31,443 nt of DNA, taken from contig JADKIZ010000028.1 in the NCBI GenBank assembly GCA_016722445.1, forward strand, positions 1 through 31,443, in the 5' to 3' direction. A program made the position numbers and the translations under genes. Below are positions 24,122 to 31,443 of the stretch, piece after piece (positions within the stretch are counted from its first letter, which is position 1; every line of letters begins with the position of its first letter). Below the pieces are notes generated by a model. It had not been told where the DNA came from, searched no databases, and saw only the letters and a program-made list of their open reading frames with translations. The DNA is from Flavobacteriales bacterium (lineage in GTDB: Bacteria > Bacteroidota > Bacteroidia > Flavobacteriales_D > Sanyastnellaceae).

Positions 24122-25285
24122 CTACTTTTTCTTTCTCACTTGATAGTTCGCTTCTCGTGAAGATTTCATCATGATCTTCTGATCTTGCGACGACATCTGA
24201 TCATATTCTTTTGCTTTGTTGGTATAACCAACGTTGAGTGAATCCATGCGTTGCAATTCAATGGATGTACCGTACACCGAAGAAATTTCCTCCAATTCTT
24301 GCGCATTGGCATCTAGGAGCATATAAGTGGTTTGAACATCCCCATTTTCAGTAGCCTTCATGGCTTCTTCCAATCGCTCATTCACTCGATACATAGCAAT
24401 TTGTTGCATAACGCATGCTGTTGCACTGCTTGCGTATTGCTGTTTTACCGGAGTAGGCATCACACTTGTGCTTAGTCCAATCTCTTGTGCGGTTGTCTTG
24501 GATACTGCATCATCATAATATAAGTGTGTTTGAAAGGCAAGTGGTTGTGCATAGCCATCGTCTATTTTGAATTTGATCATGATCGCCTTGGTTTCTTCAG
24601 AGTAAATATCGCGGAGATTGATACTTACCTGATTTCCCGCAAGTACATAGTTGCCTCCATATGCTTTGCTCACATGTACACCCAATGGAAGATCTACGAT
24701 GAGTCGCGTATTTTGTGCTACTACTTTCAGGAGTCCGGATAATTCGCGATCGAAAATGGATGGTATATTCTCTGCATTCGCAATAAAGTAGTAGTTGCCA
24801 TTTCCTCGCTCTGCTAGACCGGTCATCAATTTTTCATTGAAATCTAGTCCAATACCAAAAGTTGAAATGGAAATGCCGCTTTCGGTATCTTCTTTCATGG
24901 CAATATTTTGGATGGCATTTTCATCTGTGATGCCTTCATTCACCAAACCATCAGACAATAGAAGTACTTTATTGACGTAATGTGGATCCTTACTTTTTGC
25001 TGCCTGTTGATATCCTTCCATCATACCACCGCACAGATTGGTTGCGCCGTCTTCCTGAATGCCCTCTATTTTTTGAAGGATGGACTTTTTGTCCTTCACG
25101 GATGTTGATTTTACTACAACATCCACTTCTTCATCATACATTACAATCGAAACGAAGTCCCGATCTTCCAGCATATTCACGACGAATTTCGCTGCTTCCT
25201 TCGCATACCTCAATTTATCTCCTGCCATCGATCCACTTCGGTCAATGACAATCGCAAGATTTACTGAAGGTCTGAGATCCTCCAC
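24122..25285 (-). CDS. VWA-domain protein, main part (frameshifted)
   Basis: 387 residues in this frame; the true gene runs from 25578 (about 485 residues). The von Willebrand A domain has a complete metal-ion site: DRSGSMAG (D-x-S-x-S), the Thr in DGATNLCGGM, and the Asp in LLLSDGLVNEG. A beta-sandwich-like region follows (about residues 190-290, DLPLGVHVSKAYGG). A C-terminal helical region resembles YfbK-type proteins (CVMQQIAMYRVNERLEEAMK, then DVQTTYMLLDANAQELEEIS). The GTG at 25285 is not a real start: upstream codons in the same frame read ADQYQPPVEDLRPSVNL, joining the signal-bearing N-terminal piece if one A is added within 25308-25309. Probably a membrane or periplasmic protein using the VWA domain for protein-protein contact. 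Partner unknown. Confidence 0.85.
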   Translation of the reverse strand: MEDLRPSVNLAIVIDRSGSMAGDKLRYAKEAAKFVVNMLEDRDFVSIVMYDEEVDVVVKSTSVKDKKSILQKIEGIQEDGATNLCGGMMEGYQQAAKSKDPHYVNKVLLLSDGLVNEGITDENAIQNIAMKEDTESGISISTFGIGLDFNEKLMTGLAERGNGNYYFIANAENIPSIFDRELSGLLKVVAQNTRLIVDLPLGVHVSKAYGGNYVLAGNQVSINLRDIYSEETKAIMIKFKIDDGYAQPLAFQTHLYYDDAVSKTTAQEIGLSTSVMPTPVKQQYASSATACVMQQIAMYRVNERLEEAMKATENGDVQTTYMLLDANAQELEEISSVYGTSIELQRMDSLNVGYTNKAKEYDQMSSQDQKIMMKSSREANYQVRKKK

Positions 25286-25578
25286 GGGTGGTTGGTATTG
25301 ATCTGCCTTACTTCAAGATAGAGGTAACATTCTTGCCCAATCGTATCTGTTCTGTAATAGCTGTGATCGGTTGCGATGGAAAAATTCAACAAATGCTGAT
25401 GAATTTTTTGTCCACATTCTGTTGGAACTGGTGTTGGTGCCACACCGCTTGATGGTGGCGCAATAAATGGACTCTCTATTTGGCATATTTCAGAACCAGG
25501 TTGACTGAAGATGCCTTCTACATAAAGAATGATGGATGCTACTGTCAATGCAATGACAGCGTAAAGTAAGTTTTTCAT
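25261..25578 (-). CDS. VWA-domain protein, N-terminal part (frameshifted)
   Basis: The first 90 or so residues of the gene that continues at 25285. MKNLLYAVIALTVASIILYV is a hydrophobic signal or membrane anchor. A Pro/Ser-rich linker with several Cys follows (ESPFIAPPSSGVAPTPVP), then HQHLLNFSIATDHSYYRTDT and ECYLYLEV. After EV the frame should read KADQYQPPVEDL, but the minus strand has GAAGTAAGGCAG where GAAGTAAAGGCAG is expected. One missing A in a short run sends the frame into IN.. and an early stop at 25261. The overlap with the main part and the exact restoration make a single gene near certain. The 283-bp divergent gap to the next gene (25579-25861) shows nothing except a -7-like box on its right side. 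Confidence 0.8.
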   Translation of the reverse strand: MKNLLYAVIALTVASIILYVEGIFSQPGSEICQIESPFIAPPSSGVAPTPVPTECGQKIHQHLLNFSIATDHSYYRTDTIGQECYLYLEVRQINTNHPWRISDLQ

Positions 25579-25834
25579 TGGGTCCGGTTGTATTTGGTGA
25601 AGTTTGGTACAAACCAGCTTCCGGTTCGTTCATTGTTTGGTTAACTTTTTTTTGGACACATGGCTTGGGATTTAAATCGATCGCTTGAATCAATTGCATT
25701 TCAAACATTGTTGGTTGCCTTTGAAAATGTGATAACCGAATATTGCTATTCGCGGACTTCATGCAATTGAATTCCCAATATTTACATGTTTTACGTTTCG
25801 GTCTTTCTTTTCTAAGTTGAATTGAATCCATCCT

Positions 25835-25842
25835 TATTTTCG
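25835..25842 (+). promoter_or_regulatory. Putative -7 box (TATTTTCG) for the Pmp3-like lipoprotein
   Basis: TATTTTCG, 19 nt before the ATG at 25862, fits the TAnnTTCG pattern. TTG at 25817-25819 is a possible upstream element, although the spacing is short. Confidence 0.45.
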
Positions 25843-25861
25843 TCGCTTAATCTCTGATAAA

Positions 25862-26449
25862 ATGAAAAAATTCTTACTCTTCTTAGCTGCTATTACAGTG
25901 TTTATCTCTTCTTGTACCATCGAAAAACGCCGTTACACAGATGGATATCATGTAGAGTGGAATAGAAAGCATGATGGTGGTTATGCAAAAAATGAGAGCA
26001 TCAATTCCGTTAAAGCTATTGAGACCGTAGATGTAACGACAACTAATACATCACAAACCGAGATTGTTTCTTCTGAACCTATTGAATCTGAAGTACGGAT
26101 AAATAAGGCCACAGTGATTCCTACTTCTATTGTTGAGAAAGCTCAAATGACAACTACTCCTGTCGAAAGGAGCAGTAACACATATGTGCCAACTGCTGGT
26201 GCTGCTGGAAGAAAATCCTTACACAAAACCTTTGAAACCAATGTGGGACACGCTGGTATTCAAATGGATCATAATCATTCAGGTGACGCCGATACGCTGT
26301 TGCTTATCATCATTGCGATTTTCATCTCACCGCTTGCTGTTTATCTGCATGAAGGCTCATGGAATACCACATGTTGGATCAATCTGATCCTATGGCTGCT
26401 CTTTATTTTGCCAGGCTTTATCCATGCTTTGATTGTAATCCTCGGATAA
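25862..26449 (+). CDS. Lipoprotein fused to a Pmp3/YqaE-like membrane tail
   Basis: A 195-residue protein. MKKFLLFLAAITVFISSC is a lipoprotein signal with the Cys at 18. Next comes IEKRRYTDGYHVEWNRKHDG, a short basic motif shared by many Bacteroidetes envelope proteins ('EKRxYxxGYHVxW'). Residues about 40-135 are low-complexity, Thr/Ser/Glu-rich and probably disordered. The last 50 or so residues are two hydrophobic helices (LLLIIIAIFISPLAVYLHEG and INLILWLLFILPGFIHALIV) with the spacing and LPGxxHAxxV ending of the Pmp3/YqaE proteolipid family, normally a free-standing protein of about 55 residues. So a lipid anchor and a double-pass tail occur in one chain. Expressed alone. Pmp3 proteins are linked to membrane potential and stress; the role here is unknown. 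Confidence 0.82.
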   Translation: MKKFLLFLAAITVFISSCTIEKRRYTDGYHVEWNRKHDGGYAKNESINSVKAIETVDVTTTNTSQTEIVSSEPIESEVRINKATVIPTSIVEKAQMTTTPVERSSNTYVPTAGAAGRKSLHKTFETNVGHAGIQMDHNHSGDADTLLLIIIAIFISPLAVYLHEGSWNTTCWINLILWLLFILPGFIHALIVILG

Positions 26450-26559
26450 TCTAAGTTAAATAAGGTTGTTTTGATCAATTCTTGAGCAAGGTCACTTTGA
26501 ATCGCTATGGCATTGTCTTTTATTTGCTTTATCTATAAATGAAGATCCGTTATTCATGA

Positions 26560-26571
26560 AGCATGCATGCT
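26560..26571. promoter_or_regulatory. Perfect 12-bp palindrome upstream of RND operon
   Basis: AGCATGCATGCT is its own reverse complement. It directly overlaps the 8-bp palindrome TTCATGAA (26553-26560) and lies 52 nt before the adaptor gene ATG. It could be an operator for an efflux regulator. No regulator gene is seen in the window. Confidence 0.35.
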
Positions 26572-26622
26572 ATGCTGCACATTTTGTTTTGCTAGAAACG
26601 GAAGTACAATTTTTTGATAAAA

Positions 26623-27675
26623 ATGAAAAAAGCAAATCTCGTATTGATATCTCTTTTGGTATTTGTGGCTACGGCTTGTGATAAGAAACAAAGCGGTGCA
26701 CCTGCTGCTGGCGGTGCGCCACCTCAAGTAGATATCATCATCATTCAGCCTGATACTTTTGTTTATACATCCGAAGCTGGTGGAACAATCATCGCAAATG
26801 AATTTGTAGAACTTCGTTCTGAAGTCAGCGGTCGATTGGTGCAATTGAACATCAATGAAGGCACTGCTGTCAGCGCTGGTAACTTGATTGCAAAAATCAA
26901 TGACGAAGAACTACAGGCACAAAAACGAAAAATCAAATCCAATCTGGATATCGCTGAAAAAACTGTTCTGCGCCTCAAAAAACTTCTTGATGCAAATGGA
27001 TTGAATCAACAGGATTACGATCAGGCTCTTAGCTCGCGTGATGGATTGTTAGCCGATCTGGATCTCATCGATGCCCAAATCAGAAAAACTGAAATCAAAG
27101 CGCCTTTCAGTGGAATCATAGGTCTTCGAAATGTGAGTCCCGGTGCTTATGTCACGCCAACAACGGTCTTGGCAACACTCCAGCAAATCGAACAACTCAA
27201 AGTCGATTTTACCCTGCCTGAATCCGAAGCTTCGGATTTGAAAGCCGGTCACATGGTTGAAGTGATGAGTGAAAATGGAACTAAAATAGGTGCTGTTATC
27301 CGGGCAATAGAACCTCAGATCAACACAGGAAGCAGAAACATCAAGTTCAGAGCGGTGATCAATGGTCAAACGAACTCATTTCAACCCGGTGCTTTTGTGA
27401 ATGTTTTTGTCAATCATGAACCTGATGTGAATGCGATACTCATTCCGACCAACAGCATCATTCCAGATAGCAGAACCAAAAAAGTAGCAACCATCCACAA
27501 TGGCAAAGTTCTCTTTAAGGTGATCGAAACGGCTCAGCGCACTGAAACGAGTGCTCGCGTGGTTTCGGGCCTTTCTCCAGGTGATAGTATCGCAATCACC
27601 GGACTTCTTTTTCTTAAACCTGAAATTCCGGTTGCGATCAGATCAGTTCAATCTCATACAGCAGGAGCGAAATGA
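26623..27675 (+). CDS. RND efflux periplasmic adaptor (membrane fusion lipoprotein)
   Basis: A 350-residue adaptor that bridges the inner-membrane RND pump and the outer-membrane channel. The N-terminus is a lipoprotein signal (MKKANLVLISLLVFVATAC, Cys19). Domains in order: a lipoyl half (EFVELRSEVSGRLVQLNINE), a helical hairpin (about residues 88-150, LKKLLDANGLNQQDYDQALS), the second lipoyl half (TEIKAPFSGIIGLRNVSPGA), the beta-barrel and the membrane-proximal domain (NAILIPTNSIIPDSRTKKVA ... GLSPGDSIAITGLLFLKP). I take ATG 26623; an in-frame TTG at 26614 would add only three residues. The stop overlaps the RND start by 4 bp (ATGA). The gene order adaptor-pump-channel is the classic efflux operon; the substrate is unknown. 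Confidence 0.93.
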   Translation: MKKANLVLISLLVFVATACDKKQSGAPAAGGAPPQVDIIIIQPDTFVYTSEAGGTIIANEFVELRSEVSGRLVQLNINEGTAVSAGNLIAKINDEELQAQKRKIKSNLDIAEKTVLRLKKLLDANGLNQQDYDQALSSRDGLLADLDLIDAQIRKTEIKAPFSGIIGLRNVSPGAYVTPTTVLATLQQIEQLKVDFTLPESEASDLKAGHMVEVMSENGTKIGAVIRAIEPQINTGSRNIKFRAVINGQTNSFQPGAFVNVFVNHEPDVNAILIPTNSIIPDSRTKKVATIHNGKVLFKVIETAQRTETSARVVSGLSPGDSIAITGLLFLKPEIPVAIRSVQSHTAGAK

Positions 27676-28928
27676 ACATTTCAGAACTTAGCTTAAAACG
27701 CCCCGTTTTCGCGACGGTTTGCAGTATTGTGATCCTGATTTTCGGCGGTGTTGCTTTTAAATTCTTAAGCCTGAGGGAATATCCAGCGATCGATCCACCC
27801 AATATCACGGTTCGAACAAGTTATACAGGCGCGAATTCCGATATCATAGAAACTCAAATCACCGAACCGCTTGAAAAGGCTATCAATGGTATACAAGGCA
27901 TTCGAACCATATCCTCTCAAAGTAATCTGGGTTCAAGTGTCATCACTGTTGAGTTTAATCTGGATATCGACCTCGAAGCTGCAGCAAGTGATGTACGCGA
28001 TAAAGTAAGTCAGGCTCTTCGCAACCTTCCCGCCGATATCGACGCACCTCCTGTTGTTTCCAAAGCGGATGCGAACAGTGATGTCATCTTGATTTTGTCG
28101 GTTCAAAGTGAAAAACGCACGATTCTCGAACTGTCTGATTTTGCGGAAAACACCTTGGCCGAACAACTTCAAACCATTCCCGAGGTAAGTGGAGTGAATA
28201 TTTTCGGTCAAAGAAAATACGCCATGAGAATTTGGTTCAAACCGGATCGCATGGAAGCTTTCAATATTACCCTCGCTGATATACGAGCCGCATTGGATAA
28301 GGAAAACGTAGAGCTTCCCGGTGGTAAGGTCTACGGTACCAATACAGAATTGGTAGTCAGAACCATTGGTAGACTTACCTCCGAAATGGATTTTCGGAAT
28401 CTTATACTTCGTGAAGATGCCAATGGTATCGTGCGCCTCTCCGATGTTGCCGATGTGAATCTCGGTAGTGAAGTGGAAGAAATCGGTTTCAGACTCAATG
28501 GGATTAACTCTGTAGCTTGCGGCGTTGCGCCTCAGCCGGGTGCTAACTATATCAATATTTCGGATGAATTTTATAAACGTGTCGAGCAAATCAAACAACA
28601 AAAGGGTAATGAGGATATCATTTTTACCGTAGTCCTCGATAGCACAGAGAATGTGAGAAAGGCGTTAAATGAAGTGGAAGAAACGCTCGTCATCGCTTTG
28701 ATTCTGGTTGTTCTGGTCGTCTACTTCTTTTTTAGAAATTGGTCCATCGCTTTTCGTCCGCTCATCGATATTCCTGTATCACTTGTGGGTGCATTTTTCA
28801 TCATGTATATCGCGGGTTTCAGTATCAATGTGCTCACATTGCTCGCCATCGTTCTTGCAACAGGACTCGTTGTTGACGATGGTATCGTAGTGACGGAAAA
28901 TATTTTCAAAAACTGGAATCCGGTATGA
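27672..28928 (+). CDS. RND efflux permease (HAE1/AcrB-like), N-terminal part
   Basis: 418 residues, the first 40% of an AcrB-type proton-driven pump. It begins MNISELSLKRPVFATVCSIV, with TM1, then the porter subdomains (ITVRTSYTGANSDIIETQIT, then DVRDKVSQALRNLPADI), then TM2-TM4. TM4 holds the proton-relay motif GLVVDDGIVVTENIFK, with two adjacent Asp residues. The frame fails at 28908-28912: TTC + 5 A + CTGG reads KNWNPV-stop. With 6 A it reads FKKLESGMNIYQAAKAG and runs straight into the next fragment, exactly as in homologues. One gene with a one-base homopolymer loss is therefore almost certain. Whether the loss is a sequencing error or a real mutation cannot be told here. Confidence 0.9.
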   Translation: MNISELSLKRPVFATVCSIVILIFGGVAFKFLSLREYPAIDPPNITVRTSYTGANSDIIETQITEPLEKAINGIQGIRTISSQSNLGSSVITVEFNLDIDLEAAASDVRDKVSQALRNLPADIDAPPVVSKADANSDVILILSVQSEKRTILELSDFAENTLAEQLQTIPEVSGVNIFGQRKYAMRIWFKPDRMEAFNITLADIRAALDKENVELPGGKVYGTNTELVVRTIGRLTSEMDFRNLILREDANGIVRLSDVADVNLGSEVEEIGFRLNGINSVACGVAPQPGANYINISDEFYKRVEQIKQQKGNEDIIFTVVLDSTENVRKALNEVEETLVIALILVVLVVYFFFRNWSIAFRPLIDIPVSLVGAFFIMYIAGFSINVLTLLAIVLATGLVVDDGIVVTENIFKNWNPV

Positions 28929-30721
28929 ATATCTATCAAGCCGCCAAAGCGGGTTCGAAAGAGATTTTTTTCGCCGTGATTTCAACTTCGATCACATTAG
29001 CTGTGGTGTTTCTGCCCATCATATTTATTCAGGGTTTTGTAGGTAGTTTGTTTCGCGAGTTTGGAATTGTGATCGCTGGTGCCGTTCTAATCTCCGCTTT
29101 TGTGTCATTAACCCTCACACCGGTTTTGAATGTGCTTCTCACCCGCAAAAATTCTGGACATGGTTGGTTCTACTTAAAAACAGAACCATTCTTTCAGGGC
29201 ATGGAAAGTGGTTATCGGAATATGCTCAAAAAATTCCTTCGCGTCAGATGGGTTGCTTGGGCCATTTTCGGAGGCAGCCTTACCATTATTATATTGTTGT
29301 TCGGAACCCTTCAAACAGAATTGGCTCCAATCGAAGACCGTGGTCAGTTCAGATACAATGTTACCACGCCAGAAGGTACGTCTTTTGACTACATGGACAA
29401 TTATGTTGTGGGACTAGCAGGATACTTCTATGATAGTATTCCAGAAAGAAAATTTGTTTTCGCTGCCACCAATCCTTCTTTCGCTGGAACGGGCTCTGTA
29501 AACAACGCGTTTGGTCGTGTGGTGCTTGTGGATTCTGATGAACGAAAAAGGAGTCAAAACGATATTGTGAACGCAACGAATAAAGCACTCGCTGGATTTA
29601 ATGACGGCCGCGCTTTTTTGGTACAGGAACAAACCATCAGCGTGGGTCTCGGTTCACGGGGAGCATTGCCGGTACAGTTCGTTCTCCAAAATCTTCAATT
29701 CGATAAAATCCGTGAAATTCTGCCAAAGTTTTTAGCTGAAGCGCGAAAAAATCAAACCTTCCAAACTGTCGATGCAAACCTGAAATTCAATAAACCAGAA
29801 TTACAGATTACCATCGATAGAATCAGGGCCAAAGACCTTGGAGTTTCAACTGCAGAAATCGCATCAGCCCTTCAAAGCGCATTAAGTGGCAACAGGATGG
29901 GGTATTTTATCATGAATGGCAAACAGTACCAGATCATTGGCCAGATGGAACGAGAAATGCGAGATGATCCAACTGATCTATCCAGAATTTATCTCCGAAA
30001 TAATCGGGGAGATATGGTACAATTGACACAAGTGGTAAATATGACGGAAAGCAGCGCTCCTCCTCAGCTTTTTCATTATAATCGTTATAAGTCTGCCACC
30101 ATCCAGGCATCACTCGCTCCTGGCAAAACAATTGGCGATGGAGTAGGAGTGATGCGCGCAATCGCTGACTCACTGCTCGATGAAACGTTCAGAACGGATT
30201 TAAGCGGTCCTTCGAGAGATTTCGCAGAAAGTTCTTCCAATACTTCTTTCGCTTTTGTATTGGCACTGATCCTCATATTTCTGGTACTTGCAGCACAGTT
30301 CGAAAGTTTTGTTGATCCGTTCATCATCATGGTCACCGTGCCTTTGGCATTCGCTGGTGCATTGATTTCACTTTGGCTCACTGGAAATACGATCAATATA
30401 TTTTCTCAAATTGGTATGATCATGCTTGTGGGCCTTGTAACAAAAAATGGAATTTTGATTGTTGAATTTGCCAACCAAAAAAGAAGAAGAGGTGAAGAAA
30501 AACAGGAGGCTGTTTTGAATGCTGCCGTCGCGAGAATGCGTCCAATTCTGATGACCAGCTTGGCTACTGCCCCGGTGCTCCTATTGCTTTTGTCTCTCGG
30601 TGCGCCACCAGCAGAATACCGCTCGAGCTCGGTCGTGGGCGGAATCTCTTTTCATTGCTGCTCACTTTATTCGTCATTCCCGCAGTTTATACATATTTAT
30701 CTTCAGCCAAGAAACAAGTGA
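28925..30721 (+). CDS. RND efflux permease (HAE1/AcrB-like), C-terminal part
   Basis: 598 residues, the rest of the pump; its ATG 28925 is an internal Met (SGMNIYQAAKAG). It contains the TM5-TM6 region (STSITLAVVFLPIIFIQGFV), the second porter half (QITIDRIRAKDLGVSTAEIA), and TM8-TM11 (LILIFLVLAAQFESFVDPFI, then GLVTKNGILIVEFANQKRRR). The tail is damaged. In 30571-30655 several small indels replace the usual ATSRIPLELG-VVGGISFSLLL; a T lost at about 30645-30648 then shifts the true end. Restoring it gives LTLFVIPAVYTYLSSAKK and a stop at 30739-30741, overlapping the TolC-like gene start. The whole pump would be about 1,020 residues, normal for the family. Confidence 0.88.
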   Translation: MNIYQAAKAGSKEIFFAVISTSITLAVVFLPIIFIQGFVGSLFREFGIVIAGAVLISAFVSLTLTPVLNVLLTRKNSGHGWFYLKTEPFFQGMESGYRNMLKKFLRVRWVAWAIFGGSLTIIILLFGTLQTELAPIEDRGQFRYNVTTPEGTSFDYMDNYVVGLAGYFYDSIPERKFVFAATNPSFAGTGSVNNAFGRVVLVDSDERKRSQNDIVNATNKALAGFNDGRAFLVQEQTISVGLGSRGALPVQFVLQNLQFDKIREILPKFLAEARKNQTFQTVDANLKFNKPELQITIDRIRAKDLGVSTAEIASALQSALSGNRMGYFIMNGKQYQIIGQMEREMRDDPTDLSRIYLRNNRGDMVQLTQVVNMTESSAPPQLFHYNRYKSATIQASLAPGKTIGDGVGVMRAIADSLLDETFRTDLSGPSRDFAESSSNTSFAFVLALILIFLVLAAQFESFVDPFIIMVTVPLAFAGALISLWLTGNTINIFSQIGMIMLVGLVTKNGILIVEFANQKRRRGEEKQEAVLNAAVARMRPILMTSLATAPVLLLLLSLGAPPAEYRSSSVVGGISFHCCSLYSSFPQFIHIYLQPRNK

Positions 30722-30730
30722 ATGATCAAG

Positions 30731-31443
30731 ATGAAATATAATATTCCGTTGTGGTTGCTGTTTTTGTTCTGCTTGTCAGCAGAGGCCCAAAAGGTGTTGA
30801 GCCTCGAACAGGCTATTGATTCTGCATTGATGAACAATTATCGCATTGCAGTGGCAAGAAACAATGTCACCATTGCTGAAAACAACAATCATCCTGGACA
30901 GGCAGGTATGTTGCCAAATGTTGGTTTGAACATTTCTGATTCACCCGCCAATAACAATCTTCGACAAGAATTCGCCAATGGCTCTGAAATCGTTCGCAAC
31001 AATGTAAATTCCAATAGTCTGAACGCTCAAATCGCTGCGAACATGACTTTGTATGATGGCGGTAGAATGTTTGCTGCTCGAGCAAGATTGAACAAGCAGC
31101 AAACCCTCGCAGAATTGTCCCTTAAATCTGAAATGCAGAACCTGCTCAGTGATGTTATTTCTGCCTACACAACACTGGTGGCCCAACAACAGAATGAGAA
31201 AGTATTATTGAAATTGCTGGAAAGCGCAAAGGCCAGAAAACAACTCATTGAAGTGAGGATGTCCGCAGGACTGGCCAACAATAGTGATCTTTTTCTAGCC
31301 GAATTGGATTTGGATAACGCTACTCAGGCGTTGGTTACGTCATCGCAACAAATGATGCGGGCTTCCGCAGCATTGAAATCGCTCATGAAATCAAATAATC
31401 CAAATGTTCTGCGGGTGGCTGAAGAGGTTCCGGAAAGTCTTCA
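30731..31443 (+). CDS. TolC-like outer-membrane efflux channel, partial
   Basis: Open from ATG 30731 to the window edge (237 complete codons plus two bases), so the C-terminus is missing. MKYNIPLWLLFLFCLSAEAQ is a signal peptide; ATG 30722 is an alternative three residues earlier. It continues with VLSLEQAIDSALMNNYRIAV, the standard opening of the outer-membrane efflux protein domain. A first strand pair follows (QIAANMTLYDGGRMFAARA, the 'LYDGG' signature before the long helix), then a long coiled helix (LSDVISAYTTLVAQQQNEKV ... GLANNSDLFLAELDL). It forms the outer-membrane exit duct of the efflux complex. It overlaps the corrected end of the pump gene by about 11 bp, so the three genes form one transcription unit. 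Confidence 0.9.
   Translation, partial: MKYNIPLWLLFLFCLSAEAQKVLSLEQAIDSALMNNYRIAVARNNVTIAENNNHPGQAGMLPNVGLNISDSPANNNLRQEFANGSEIVRNNVNSNSLNAQIAANMTLYDGGRMFAARARLNKQQTLAELSLKSEMQNLLSDVISAYTTLVAQQQNEKVLLKLLESAKARKQLIEVRMSAGLANNSDLFLAELDLDNATQALVTSSQQMMRASAALKSLMKSNNPNVLRVAEEVPESL

Noticed and set aside
25490..25831. 113-codon open frame on the minus strand upstream of the VWA gene
   Set aside because: Overlaps the VWA N-terminal piece in another frame, composition is not protein-like, and no signal or motif is seen.
27933..28601. 222-codon open frame on the minus strand
   Set aside because: Antisense shadow of the RND permease, with no recognisable domain or start context.

Overview
The window looks like a chromosomal segment of a Bacteroidetes (Flavobacteriia/Sphingobacteriia/Chitinophagia-like) bacterium. 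The evidence is: two secreted proteins ending in type IX secretion (T9SS) type A sorting domains; an ECF sigma / anti-sigma pair of the Bacteroidetes type; no strong Shine-Dalgarno sequences; moderate-to-low GC; and TAnnTTCG boxes about 20 nt upstream of several starts, resembling the Bacteroidetes -7 element TAnnTTTG. I saw no rRNA, tRNA, CRISPR array or complete insertion sequence.

Layout. 1-1891: two heavily frame-broken genes, the second a small outer-membrane-type protein. 2000-4289: a two-gene ABC exporter (NatA/NatB-like), closed by a bidirectional terminator. 4380-5984 (-): a secreted ELWxTDGT-repeat protein with a T9SS tail. 6133-10717 (+): a tight operon of ECF sigma factor, membrane anti-sigma/TPR protein, and a 1,076-residue TPR-CHAT protease with a signal peptide and a C-terminal membrane anchor. 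10985-12118 (-): a lipoprotein with a Gln/Met-rich helical region. 12221-13213 (-): an acyltransferase-3 membrane enzyme. 13352-13528: a striking 177-nt nested inverted repeat. 13865-22767: one giant T9SS adhesin of about 2,967 residues, split by a single frameshift. 22922-24052: a DegT/DnrJ/EryC1/StrS aminotransferase. 24122-25578 (-): a VWA-domain protein split by one frameshift. 25862-26449: a lipoprotein fused to a Pmp3/YqaE-like tail. 26623-31443: a tripartite RND efflux operon (adaptor, permease broken by indels, TolC-like protein running off the window).

The most interesting result is regulatory. An identical two-box motif, TGTTCAC - 14 nt - TCGATT, occurs three times, each just upstream of a gene and pointing at it: upstream of the ECF sigma/anti-sigma/CHAT operon, divergently upstream of the ELWxTDGT T9SS protein, and upstream of the lipoprotein at 12118. 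It looks like the promoter of the ECF sigma factor itself. It would tie a secreted CHAT protease, its sigma/anti-sigma pair, a surface protein and a lipoprotein into one small envelope regulon. A 7-bp tandem repeat lies between the two divergent promoters, and a longer copy lies just beyond the CHAT gene.

Sequence quality caveat. The giant adhesin, the VWA protein and the RND permease are each split by what look like one-base losses, mostly in short homopolymers, and 1-1891 has many more. Unpolished sequence is the simplest explanation, so these genes are probably intact in the organism; the first 1.9 kb could be either errors or real decay.
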